Below, in pieces: positions 25,886-35,200 of a stretch of 64,000 bases of DNA. Every line of letters starts with the position of its first letter. The stretch's first letter is position 1. The stretch lies in the NCBI RefSeq assembly GCF_010729305.1, contig NZ_AP022574.1, forward strand, positions 1,674,001 through 1,738,000, given 5' to 3'. The notes below the pieces were generated by a model that did no database searches, was not told the origin of the DNA, and saw only the letters and a list, made by a program, of their open reading frames with translations. Both the position numbers and the translations under genes were made by a program. This DNA comes from Mycolicibacterium psychrotolerans. GTDB lineage: Bacteria; Actinomycetota; Actinomycetes; Mycobacteriales; Mycobacteriaceae.

Positions 25886-27904
25886 CTACACCTTCGTCAG
25901 ATCGGTGCGCATCAGCATGATGTCGTAGCTGGACCACAGCGACAGGTTCCAGTACAGATCCGACCCGGTGCCCTCGGTCGACGGCGACCACGGATGGAGC
26001 ATCGGAGCGTAGATGCCGCCGGGCTGCTGGGTCATCAGCACCGCGGCGTCGGACCACACGCCCTCGGGGGTGTCGGAGGTCCGCATGACGATGCTGTTGT
26101 TCTGATCGCCGTAGAGCACCACGTACTTGCCGAGATATTCGTTGTACTGCACCGACATCTCGCTGACCGTGTAGCCGGGTTTGAGGAAGCCCCAGAATCC
26201 GCCCGACTTCCCGATGATCGCCGTCGCCGAGGTTGGTCTGCCCTTTACCCAGGCGGCTGGAGTAGTGCCGAAGATGCTGGACTTGGCCGCCTTGTAGTAC
26301 TCGTACTTGCTGACATCGAGGATGTTTTCGGGCGCGACTCGGGCGAGGTAGGCCGCTCCCTGGCGCCCGTTCGGGGTGCCGTACACGTAGACGTTGCCGT
26401 CGCTGCCCTTGACGAATGCGGACTGCTGGAAGTTCTTGTTACTGCTCAGGAACGAGTTGTAGCGCACGCTCTTGGGGTCGACGGTGAAGATCTCTCCGTT
26501 GTTGTAGGAGTAGGCGATCGCCGAGTAGTTCGTGGTCCACCTGCCAGCCGAGCCCCATTTCGACACCGACATGAAGCTGACGTACTGCACAGTGCCGTAA
26601 GGTGTGTCCTCCGTGACCTCGGTGGGCAACGAAACACCGGCGGTCGGGATCAGCGTCACCGAGTTCGGCAGCCACAGGGGCCGATTGACGATCGGCCGCG
26701 CGTTCACCGGGCCGTCCAGCGGTGCGCCGCCGAACATGTTGCCGGTGCGCCACTCCCCGTCGGTAATCGTGATCCCGTCGGACAGGTCAGAGTCCGCGCT
26801 GCGGAACAACGTGTTGTAGATGTGCCTGCCAGTCATGTTGGCAGCGCTGAAGGTGTCGCCGACCGCGATGAGCACTTGATGTTCGTCGTAAGGCGTGTTC
26901 GGATCGTCGACCATGCCGTTGTCCCACATTGTCCCGACGTCGGTGCCGTAGACGCTGAACCGGTCGAGCGTGTTGGCCAGCGTCTCGTCCCCGTAGTGGT
27001 ATTTGCCCGTCACCCAGCTGACGAAGTTGGTCGACGGACTCGCCTGCGGGTTGAGCCACGGCGAGTACGGGGTCAGCGCCGCGGCAGCCGCCTGCTGGTC
27101 GGTGACCGTCAGAGCGGTGGTCTGCAGATGTGGAGTGCGCGCTGCCGACAGGCTCTCGAGTTCGCGGCGGACGGCTGACATCAGCGCCCACAGAAACGGC
27201 GGCGCGGGAGACTGACCTTGGCCGCCGGAGCCGGCGCGCTGGTGAGCCCAGTCGACCATGCTGCGCACCACGTTGACGACGGCCCTGAGCAGGGGCCGGT
27301 CGACGGGGTCGGCCTGCTGGTCGGTGCTCACCGCCGACGTGGTGATGGTGCGTGAGGCGGTGCTGGGCGCGGCGGTGTCTGTCTCGGTGTCGGTGCGCAG
27401 CGTGAGCGTGGCCGACTCGCGGTGAGGCTGTGCCGGGTCGTTGGAGGTGGTAGTGATCCGCGACAGCCGCGTGGAACGGGTGTCCTGCTTCGGCGTGGTT
27501 GACGCGTCCGTCGTCTCGGAGTCGTACTTCGTCGTCGTGTCCGACGACGTTGCGGCGGTCGCCTGCGCCGGCTTCTTCCACGACAGGCCCTGCTTGCGCT
27601 TCTTGGTCGGCGCCGGATCCTCGGCATCGGCGTCCGGATCCTCGGCATCGGCGTCGGGTGCGTCGGCCGTGTCCGGCGTGTCCGCCTTGTCCGTCTTGTC
27701 GGTGGTGTCGGACGCGGGCTTGGTGTCCGACGCGGTCGAGGTCTCGGTGCGCTCGGAGCTGTCCCTGCTCGCCGAGGCCGCGGGCTTCGACGTCGAGGAC
27801 GCGTCGGTGTCCTCGGCCATCGCTTGTCCTGCGAAGACCACTGAACCGATACCCAAAGCGACGGCCAGGGCGCCGACACGGCCGACGTACGCTGCGGAAC
27901 TCAA
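25886..27904 (-). CDS. Secreted DUF4185-like protein with disordered Ser/Thr/Asp-rich N-terminal region
   Basis: A 672-residue exported protein. The start is TTG at 27904: GGAGGG lies 7 bp before it, and the product then begins with SSAAYVGRVGALAVALGIG and a signal-peptide end at AMA (residues 28-30). Residues ~31-240 are low-complexity Ser, Thr, Asp and Lys. The rest (from about 290) holds W- and Y-rich beta-blade sequence with NGEIFTVDPKSVRYNSFLSS and LWSSYDIMLMRTDL, which I recognise as DUF4185-like, probably a five-bladed glycosidase-type propeller. Cell-surface function unknown. It shares an N-terminal motif with the propeller protein at 32298. Confidence 0.8.
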   Translation of the reverse strand: MSSAAYVGRVGALAVALGIGSVVFAGQAMAEDTDASSTSKPAASASRDSSERTETSTASDTKPASDTTDKTDKADTPDTADAPDADAEDPDADAEDPAPTKKRKQGLSWKKPAQATAATSSDTTTKYDSETTDASTTPKQDTRSTRLSRITTTSNDPAQPHRESATLTLRTDTETDTAAPSTASRTITTSAVSTDQQADPVDRPLLRAVVNVVRSMVDWAHQRAGSGGQGQSPAPPFLWALMSAVRRELESLSAARTPHLQTTALTVTDQQAAAAALTPYSPWLNPQASPSTNFVSWVTGKYHYGDETLANTLDRFSVYGTDVGTMWDNGMVDDPNTPYDEHQVLIAVGDTFSAANMTGRHIYNTLFRSADSDLSDGITITDGEWRTGNMFGGAPLDGPVNARPIVNRPLWLPNSVTLIPTAGVSLPTEVTEDTPYGTVQYVSFMSVSKWGSAGRWTTNYSAIAYSYNNGEIFTVDPKSVRYNSFLSSNKNFQQSAFVKGSDGNVYVYGTPNGRQGAAYLARVAPENILDVSKYEYYKAAKSSIFGTTPAAWVKGRPTSATAIIGKSGGFWGFLKPGYTVSEMSVQYNEYLGKYVVLYGDQNNSIVMRTSDTPEGVWSDAAVLMTQQPGGIYAPMLHPWSPSTEGTGSDLYWNLSLWSSYDIMLMRTDLTKV
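27615..27656. repeat. 21-bp tandem repeat (2 copies) inside the DUF4185-like gene
   Basis: Two adjacent copies of a 21-bp unit differing at one base. They encode an Asp/Ala/Glu/Pro heptad (DADAEDP) twice. It lies in the disordered region, where copy number could vary between strains. Confidence 0.85.
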
Positions 27905-28064
27905 AAGAAAACCCTCCAGAAGCGGTAAGTGTCCCCCGACGTACTCGTCATTCAATCGCAACACAACAGGGGCGACCAGCAAAAGGGAAGTTCGGCACTA
28001 CTTTCGTTTCCCGACCGTGATGTATGCCGATCCTTGCCGGGTGCGGTCAATCAGCAAACAGCTT

Positions 28065-30626
28065 CTAGCTGTTGCGCAGCACCTCGGCCGTCTCGAGCCG
28101 GCGTGACCGGATCACGGGATACAGCGCGGCGGCGAGGACGAGCCCGAATACGGCGGCGACCCCGATCCGGAGGGGCAGTGTCGGCACCCCCCAGTCGATG
28201 GCGATGCCGTAGTAGACCGGCGAGCCCAGCGACCACAGATAGGTCAGACCGATGCCGCCGAGCACGGCCAGGACGGCGACCATCGAGGCGAGCAGGATCG
28301 CGTTGGCAACGATCACCAGCTGCTCCTGTCGGGAGGTTGCCCCGACCGCCCGCAGCACGGCCCGCTCGCGGGTGCGCTGCACCAAGCCCAGCACGAACAC
28401 GTTCAGCACGCTCACGCCGGCTGCCGCCATCACCACGTAACCGGCGATCGTGAACGGCTGCAGGAAGCGGGTGATGCCGCGGGTGGCCTCCGAGCGCCAC
28501 TGATCGTTGTCGTACACTCGCAAGCCGGCGCCTAGCTCGGTGAAGTCGCCACGGTGGGCGGCGGCCTCGGCAGCGGAGGAGTAGGCCACCGCGACCTGAT
28601 CACGCTGCGCGGCCCAGTCGGTGCGGGCCAACGGCGCCGATACCAGCACGATGTCGCCGACCGCGGCGTCGTTGACCATCCGCGGACGGAAGATCCCGGC
28701 GACGTCGAACGTCTTTGGGCCCGCCACGGTGGGAAGCTGCACTGTGTCGCCCGCGTCGACGCCGAGCCGGCTCGCGGCGATCTCACTCAGCCCGACGGCC
28801 CCGCGTGTCAGGCCCGTCCAGAAGCTGTCTGGGGCGTCCGGCTCATACAGCGCCGTGCTGTACCAGTCGCCCGGCGCGACCCCGGCAACCAGCCGCGACT
28901 GGGTGCCTGACTGGATCGTCGACCGCCACCGCGACGACACGCTCCGGCCGTCGGCCGCATCGGCGATCAGCTGGTAGGTGCCCTCGGTGAGCCGGCCGTC
29001 CCGCTGATCCAATACTGATTGAGGGGAGATCAGCAGGGCGGCCGGCAGTCGGGCAGCCTTCTGCGCGGCGATCTGTTGGGTGCCGAGGAGTTGCATGCTC
29101 TGCGACCCGATGGCCAGGCTAGCCGCCTCGGCGAGCAGGGCGGCCGACAGCGCGAACAGCAGGGCGTAGCGGCGGAAGTCGGCGCTCAGCAGACGTCCGA
29201 GTGCCGGCCGGGCGGTCGTGATGAGGGCGATCAGCGGGCCTGCGGCACGCGGCGCGATCGACACCGTGGTGAGCGCCACCCCCCACAAACCCACCGTCAT
29301 GGCGTCGACGCCGACGCGGACCGGCCATGGCCCGTGCGAGAACACCGTCGACGCCGCGACGGCGCCCGCCAGCAGGCTGGTGCCGGCGAGCAACGGCCAC
29401 AACGCAATCCGCCTTTCCCGCTGCATGCCGCCGACGCTCGCCATCGACGCCAGCGGGCCGGCACGGATGAGCCGGGCCGCCGGTCCGCTCATCGCGAGGA
29501 TTCCGCAGATGGCACCGGCGGCCGCGGCGGTGACGACCAGGTCGGGCGTGACGGGTGCGGTGATCGTCGCTCCGGACCCGGCCAGCATCGACTGCCCGAA
29601 GCGATCCACCAGGTACGCGCCCAGAAGGAAGCCGCTCGGCGCGCCCAGCAGTCCACCGAGCACACCGACCACGGCGCCCTCGCCCATCATTCCGCCGAAC
29701 AACCCGACCGGCCCCGCGCCGATGGCGCCGATGGTTCCCATCACCGTGCGCCGGTCCTCGACCGCCAGCAGGATGGTGTTCACCGCTATCAGGATCCCGA
29801 CGACGATGCCGGCCAGCGCGACCAGGTCGAGACTCTGCTTGCTGTTCTCGAACACGGCCGGCAGTTGCGGGCGGGGCGGCCCGGCGGTCGCCACCCCGGC
29901 GACGACGCGGTCGACGTCGGCCGCGACGTTGGACGCATCAGCGCCCGGCACGACGAAGGCGGCGGTGACGTATCCCGGGGCGCCGAGCAGACGTGCCGCG
30001 AGTTCCGCGCTCGGCGCGAGCAGGACGTAGCCGTCATTGATGCCTTTGACCCGCTCGAACTCCGCGAACGTCCACCCGACGTGCGCAGACCCGGGAGTCA
30101 GCCCCGGGATGCGCACTTCGTCACCCGGATGTAGATCATCTCGTTCGGCGATCACGGCAGGAATCTGCAGCGGCACGCCGGGACCGGCCGCCGGTGGGTC
30201 GGTGCGGGCGCGGCGCTCGCAGTCGAACGGGCCCACCAGTAGCTCGATCTGGCACGACCCGCCGAGTAGGAAGAAGCCGTGGCTGCCGTTCGCGGCGCGT
30301 ACCGGGGTCAGGCTTCCCACGATCGGGATGACCGCCTCGGCCCCTGTCACCTCCGTGCGCAGCCGCTCGACCACGCCGAACGGCAGCCGGCCTTCGACGT
30401 TCGGCGTCACCTCGATGACCCCCACGCCGGCGGCGTTCACCAGCGATGGACCGAACGAGTCGAATGGGCGGACGAGTTCGGATTTGAGGATGAGGACACC
30501 CAGAACCACCGTCACGCCGATCGCGACTCCGATGACACTGAGCGAGGTTCGGCGCCAATCTGCGACCAACGCGGCGAGGTGGATGCGTCGGAACGACAAC
30601 CACTGCGCACGCAGCCTGCGCGTCAC
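28065..30626 (-). CDS. FtsX/MacB-like ABC transporter permease
   Basis: An 853-residue permease with two FtsX-type halves. The first transmembrane segment is near residue 30, a large extracytoplasmic domain follows, three helices lie between ~265 and 385, several more follow in the middle, and a second periplasmic domain precedes the last three helices near the C-terminus. Such proteins act in lipoprotein or envelope-lipid release, or in mechanotransmission, with a LolD-type ATPase. The GTG overlaps the ATPase stop by 4 bp. Substrate unknown; proximity to two secreted surface proteins suggests envelope export, as inference. Confidence 0.85.
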   Translation of the reverse strand: MTRRLRAQWLSFRRIHLAALVADWRRTSLSVIGVAIGVTVVLGVLILKSELVRPFDSFGPSLVNAAGVGVIEVTPNVEGRLPFGVVERLRTEVTGAEAVIPIVGSLTPVRAANGSHGFFLLGGSCQIELLVGPFDCERRARTDPPAAGPGVPLQIPAVIAERDDLHPGDEVRIPGLTPGSAHVGWTFAEFERVKGINDGYVLLAPSAELAARLLGAPGYVTAAFVVPGADASNVAADVDRVVAGVATAGPPRPQLPAVFENSKQSLDLVALAGIVVGILIAVNTILLAVEDRRTVMGTIGAIGAGPVGLFGGMMGEGAVVGVLGGLLGAPSGFLLGAYLVDRFGQSMLAGSGATITAPVTPDLVVTAAAAGAICGILAMSGPAARLIRAGPLASMASVGGMQRERRIALWPLLAGTSLLAGAVAASTVFSHGPWPVRVGVDAMTVGLWGVALTTVSIAPRAAGPLIALITTARPALGRLLSADFRRYALLFALSAALLAEAASLAIGSQSMQLLGTQQIAAQKAARLPAALLISPQSVLDQRDGRLTEGTYQLIADAADGRSVSSRWRSTIQSGTQSRLVAGVAPGDWYSTALYEPDAPDSFWTGLTRGAVGLSEIAASRLGVDAGDTVQLPTVAGPKTFDVAGIFRPRMVNDAAVGDIVLVSAPLARTDWAAQRDQVAVAYSSAAEAAAHRGDFTELGAGLRVYDNDQWRSEATRGITRFLQPFTIAGYVVMAAAGVSVLNVFVLGLVQRTRERAVLRAVGATSRQEQLVIVANAILLASMVAVLAVLGGIGLTYLWSLGSPVYYGIAIDWGVPTLPLRIGVAAVFGLVLAAALYPVIRSRRLETAEVLRNS

Positions 30627-31342
30627 GCCTGCCCCACGACGGCGGTGACCGCGCTGGTATGCCCGTCGACCAGATGCAGCTCGCGGGACCCGTAGCTCGC
30701 CGCGGCCCGGTCGTGGGTCACCATCACGACCGCTGTGCCGTCCTCGTCGGTCAAGGCGCGCAGAAGGTCCAGCACCTCCGCCGATGAGTGACTGTCCAGG
30801 TTTCCGGTGGGCTCGTCGGCGAGCACTATCGACGGCCTGGCCACCAACGCGCGCGCCACCGCCACGCGCTGCAGCTGACCGCCCGACAGCTCAGCCGGCC
30901 GGTGCCGCGCCCGGTCGGCGAGCCCGACCCGGGCCAGCAGCTCGGCGGCGCGGGCGTCGGCCCGGCGCGCGGGAACGCCGTCGAGCACCAACGGCAGTGA
31001 CACGTTCTCCACGGCGGTCAGCATCGGCACCAGATTGAAGAACTGGAATACGAAGCCAAGATGGCGGCGGCGGAATGCGGCACGGGCCGCGACGCTCATC
31101 GACCAGACGTCCTGGCCGGACACCGCCACAATTCCGCGGTCCGGTTCGTCCAATCCGCCCGCGACATGCAGCAGGGTCGACTTGCCGGCCCCCGACGGTC
31201 CGGTCACGACGACGAATTCGCCTGCGTACAAGGTGAAGTCGACGTCATCGAGCACGTGCACCTGTTCGTCGCCTCTGCGGTACGTCTTCTGGACTCCCTC
31301 GAGCCGCAGCACCGGGTCGTTGATCACCCGGGTAATCGTCAC
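30623..31342 (-). CDS. LolD/MacB-type ABC transporter ATP-binding protein
   Basis: A 239-residue ATPase: Walker A GPSGAGKST near residue 50, signature LSGGQLQRVAVARAL, Walker B SIVLADEPTGNLDS, and H-loop VMVTHD. The EPTGNLD form is characteristic of the LolD/MacB/FtsE group that pairs with FtsX-like permeases. GTG start at 31342. It forms a two-gene operon with the permease directly downstream. A perfect 18-bp palindrome lies 20 bp upstream. Confidence 0.92.
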   Translation of the reverse strand: MTITRVINDPVLRLEGVQKTYRRGDEQVHVLDDVDFTLYAGEFVVVTGPSGAGKSTLLHVAGGLDEPDRGIVAVSGQDVWSMSVAARAAFRRRHLGFVFQFFNLVPMLTAVENVSLPLVLDGVPARRADARAAELLARVGLADRARHRPAELSGGQLQRVAVARALVARPSIVLADEPTGNLDSHSSAEVLDLLRALTDEDGTAVVMVTHDRAAASYGSRELHLVDGHTSAVTAVVGQA

Positions 31343-31362
31343 GCCGCGCTGCGGCGGCGGGC

Positions 31363-31380
31363 GCAGTAGCGCGCTACTGC
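31363..31380. promoter_or_regulatory. Perfect 18-bp palindrome upstream of the ABC exporter
   Basis: GCAGTAGCGCGCTACTGC is a perfect 9+9 palindrome, 20 bp before the ATPase GTG and 43 bp after the 3' end of the tRNA-Thr. Either it is the operator of an unseen dimeric repressor of the exporter, or it forms a 7-bp stem with CGCG loop ending the tRNA transcript. No T-run follows on the minus strand, which favours the operator. Confidence 0.6.
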
Positions 31381-31423
31381 ACTTCGCGCGCGATCGCGGC
31401 GTCTCGTCGGGCCGCGAGGGGCA

Positions 31424-31498
31424 TGGAGCCCCCTGTCAGGATTGAACTGACGACCTACGCTTTACAAGAGCGTTGCTCTACCGCTGAGCTAAGGAGGC
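31424..31498 (-). tRNA. tRNA-Thr(TGT)
   Basis: A 75-nt intact cloverleaf including encoded CCA. The acceptor pairs GCCTCCT with AGGGGGC, the D stem pairs GCTC with GAGC, the anticodon stem pairs ACGCT with AGCGT and encloses loop CTTGTAA (anticodon TGT), and the T stem pairs GTCAG with CTGAC. It reads ACA codons. A degenerate second copy with the same anticodon lies 4.7 kb to the right. Confidence 0.95.
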
Positions 31499-31545
31499 GT
31501 GCGGAAGCCAGCTTATCGGGTTCGGGCCCAGTCCTCGACGTCGAT
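31441..31545 (-). repeat. Direct-repeat copy 1: tRNA-Thr body plus ~45 bp of upstream flank
   Basis: This segment matches 36150-36255 in the same orientation. The match runs from the T arm of the tRNA through its 5' end, across the flank containing AACCCGATAAGCTGG, and into a GATCGACxTCGAGGA stretch. In copy 2 that stretch encodes the last codons of the Rv0756c-like protein. The flank and tRNA 5' half are nearly identical; the 3' half has diverged. Confidence 0.85.
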
Positions 31546-31859
31546 CCCGGAGCCGACGCGCAGGACTCTGGACGCTGGTGGACCGTCATCTCCCAGCGCC
31601 GGCTCACCAGGCGCGTCTCGACACGCCCGACGTTGCCATTCCCGCGGCTTGATCGCCTCCGGTCGGCGCACGATGACCGGATCGTCGGACCCTTTGTGCG
31701 CGCCCACTCCGGCTCCAAGAGCGCCACGGAGCGCTCAACCAACCGTGCCGTGGACTCCGACAGCACACGCCGCCCGGCGGTGCTACCGATTCCATCTCCT
31801 GCGCGAACCCGACCGGCTCGCCCATCGCGGCCCGATGCTGATCTTCGGCCCCACATTCG
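31546..31859. other. No recognisable gene
   Basis: This stretch between repeat copy 1 and the decayed secreted-protein gene has several overlapping open frames, none with a start, ribosome site and composition that convince me. Short minus-strand segments look coding (for instance one ending in VEDWARTR at about 31513), which fits remnants of broken genes. Confidence 0.5.
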
Positions 31860-32125
31860 CGCTCCCGCCGGAGCTCGCCGGCGCCGTGATCACGACGATC
31901 GTCCCACCGCGGCAGATGACATCTTGCCGTCGGCGAAAAGGGCCTGGCCCTCGTCGATCGGGACGTCTAACCGTCTTTGTCGGTGAAGGTGCACCCACCG
32001 CTTTCGGAGTTTCCGTTGATCGCGAGCGCATTGGCCGTTGCCGGGCGCCAAGGCGACAACAGCGAGGGCGCCGACCAGTGTCGCTGCGTACTTGATGCCG
32101 GTCAGTGTGCGGATTGATTGGTCAT
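31860..32125 (-). pseudogene. Remnant of a small secreted protein gene with several frameshifts
   Basis: An ATG at 32125 with an AGGGGGA site 8 bp upstream begins MTNQS and meets a TGA at codon 8. One base over, the next frame encodes a signal-peptide core (IKYAATLVGALAVVALAP). A further shift gives ANALAINGNSESGGCTFTD, with an Ala-x-Ala cleavage site. Two more shifts give VPIDEGQALFADGKM and then CRGGTIVVITAP. Read together these make a typical small mycobacterial exported Cys-containing protein, so I call it a decayed gene. Sequencing error is possible but would require about four indels in 250 bp. Confidence 0.5.
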
Positions 32126-32297
32126 TGTGGGATTCCCCCTCGTGGGGTGTCGAGAACAAATGATCCCGATCACGAAGTCCCGCGGTAATCGCCAGGAAGC
32201 CCGACTTCTCTCCAAAGAGAAAAGGTTTCGCTACCGTCAGGTCATCATCACCGCGACGGGGTGGCCGCAGGTGCAGTACTGCACTACTGAACTCGGT

Positions 32298-35200
32298 ATG
32301 GGGAACCTCGGCCAAGATCTCACCATGGGCAGCGCATTATGCATCGGCCGAGTCGGGGGTTTGGCGGTCGCGCTGGGGGTGGGCATGGCGGTCGCCGCCT
32401 CTACGGGCGTTGCGTGGGCCGACGATTCTGCAACCGCGAGTTCGGAGAGCGCCAGTTCGGCAGGCGCCACCGACCACGGTAAATCCTCGGATTCCGACAG
32501 CACCCGACCGGGCCGAGGGAGCGGCGAATCCGAGGGTGAGGATTCGGGCAGCGACGATCCGGCCGGGCCCGTCGTCCACTCAGCTGCCGTGGACCGTGAG
32601 GTGTCGGGCGGCGTGGGGAAGTCTGATCGGCCGAGAAACAGGAAGCTGCGAGCGACGCGCGTGCTGGTCGGCGCCGACTCGGATACGAGCGGCTCGGCGC
32701 CTTCGGGTGGAGATACCTCAGTGCGGCAGCATGCGATCGCTGATCGGGCGCTGGAACAGCCCGCCGCGCCGCGGACCGTTGTGGCGGTCACCACCGGCAC
32801 GTCCGCGCTGCTGGGGCCCGATGTGGTTGCCCAGCAGGAGGTTTCAGTGTCGTCGGCTGAATCGACACCGGGTCCGGGTTCATCGATGACCGACGGTCCG
32901 CTGTTACCGGTCGACTCGCCGCTGGAACTGGTTGTCGCAGCCTTGGGCACCCGTCAGCGGTCCGCCGGTGCGGCGCTGACTGGCCAAAGCGTTGAGAGCG
33001 GACAAACTTCGGTGGCCGCGATGGCGGCGCCGATTGTTCCCGGCCAGCCGATAGGTATTCCTGATCCGGTGACCGGAGTGGTGAACGGCACGGTGGTCGT
33101 CACCGATCCCGAAAGCGACACCCTGACGTTCGCCCTGGCCACTGAGCCGGACGGCGGAAAGGTCCAGCTGAACGCGCAGACGGGCGCTTACACCTATGCC
33201 CCCAGCCAGACGGCACGGTTGGCTGCCGGTGCGACGACGACGACCGACACCGACACCTTCAGCGTCACCGTCGGTGACGGGCAGCAGACCAGTACCGCGG
33301 TGGTGTCGGTGTACATCGCCCCGGCCCGGTTGGACACCAAGCCGCCGATCGCGGTGGGCAGCCGGCCCTCGGCGATGGTGGTCACGTCGGATGGCCGATT
33401 GTTCGTCGCCAACACCGGCGGCAACACCGTGTCGGTGATCAACACCGTCACCGGTCAACGTGTCGACGCCAACTCGAGCATCTTCTCCAAGGACATTTCG
33501 GTGGGCTCCGCGCCGGGGGCGTTGGCGCTGAGCGCCAATGGCTTGTGGTTGTACGTGGCCAACACCGGCGACCGCACGGTATCGGTGATCGACACCGCCA
33601 CCTACAAACGCATCGACGCCAACCCGAGTATTTTCTCAACGCGGATCTCGGTGGGCTCGTCGCCGAGCGCATTGGCCGTCAGCAGCAATCGGCTGTATGT
33701 GGCCAACCGCGGCAGTAACACGGTGTCGGTGATCGACACCACCACCAACAAGCTGGTCGACATCAACCCGAATGTGTCAGGAAATCAATCCATTTCGGTC
33801 GGTTCGGCGCCCAGCGCGCTGGTGTCCATCGGCAAGCGATTGTATGTGGCCAACCGCAGCAGCAACACGCTGTCGGTGGTCAACACCGACACCGAAAGCA
33901 TCGTAACCACCATTGCGGTGGGTGCCCAGCCGTCCAGCCTCGCGCTCGGCACCAACGGCCGACTGTATGTGGTCAACACCGGCAGCGGCACGGTCTCCGT
34001 GATCAATACCGCCACCAACGCCCCTGCGCCCTTCGACCCCAACGGTCGTGGAGCGAACCCCATTACGGTGGGCCCCTCGCCCAGTTCGGTGGCGCTGAGC
34101 CCCCTCGGTGATCTCGCCTATGTCGTCAACGGCAACGACACCATCTCGGTGATCGACACCGAGGCATTCAGGGTGATCCGCACCGAGGCGATCGACTCGG
34201 ATCCGTCTGGCGACCACGTCATCGCAGTCACGCCCAACGGCACCATTTACGTCACCGACGCCGCCGACCGCACCGTGCGGGTACTGGCCATCACCCCCGG
34301 GAGTGCCGCATCCGTTGCGCGAACCGAGGTAGACCTCATCGGCGACAACGTCTCCCTCACCGGCTACCTGAATGGGAAGGTGTTCACCCCCGACGGCACC
34401 CGTCTTGTCATCACCACGGACGCGACCAACTATGACTTAGGCGGCGGCGCCACAAAGGTGGCGGTCATCAACACTGCCACGGCCAAACAGATCGGCACCA
34501 CGCTCACCCTCGCCGGCGGTGAAAGTGGCACACCCCTGCTGAACGCCGACGGCACCCGCGCCATCATCACCATCGGAGGCTGGACGACCCAAGTGGTGGT
34601 GATCGACACGACCACGGGCGCCCAGGTCGGCAACACCTTCACCCTCGCCGGAGAAGTCGGATTTCCGACGGTGTTGAGCTCTGACGGTTCCCGCGCCCTG
34701 GTCTCCACCGCGTCCAGCGATCTGGTCACCGGCGGTACCCGAATGGCGGTACTCGACACGAAGACCGGCGCCCAGATCGGCACTACCCTGACCCTGCCCG
34801 GGTACCAGTCGGCGACGTGGAGCGCCGATGCAACTCACGTCCTGGTGACCACCATGGAGGGAGACTGGGAGACGGGATTCACGACCCGGGTCGTCGTCGT
34901 CGACGCCACCACCCACCAAGCCAGCACCACCCTCTCCCTCGCCGGCCGCCTACTCGGCTCACCGCTGTTCAGCGCAAAGGGCACACGTGCGCTTGTCGTC
35001 ACCGACGCTGACGCCTCCACCTCGGTGGCGGTGTTCAATCCCGTCACGGGATCTCAGGTCGGCACTACGTTGACCCTCGCGGGAACGCAATCCGTGGTTA
35101 TGAGCGCCGACGCGAACCGCGCCCTCATCGTCACCAGCGTCGACGACACCGTCACCCCAGCCTCCACCACCCTGGTCACGATTGTGGACGCCACCACCGG

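Noticed and set aside
26805..26818. AACAACGTGTTGTA resembling a KstR box
   Set aside because: One fixed base is wrong and it lies deep inside the DUF4185-like coding region, away from any start.
24599..27178. 859-codon plus-strand open frame across xdhC and the DUF4185-like gene
   Set aside because: Composition is that of an antisense shadow and it spans two well-supported minus-strand genes.
28057..28073. Hairpin AACAGCT-TCT-AGCTGTT at the end of the FtsX-like gene, as a terminator
   Set aside because: The 7-bp A/T-containing stem overlaps the stop codon and is not followed by a T-run on the minus strand; too weak to call.
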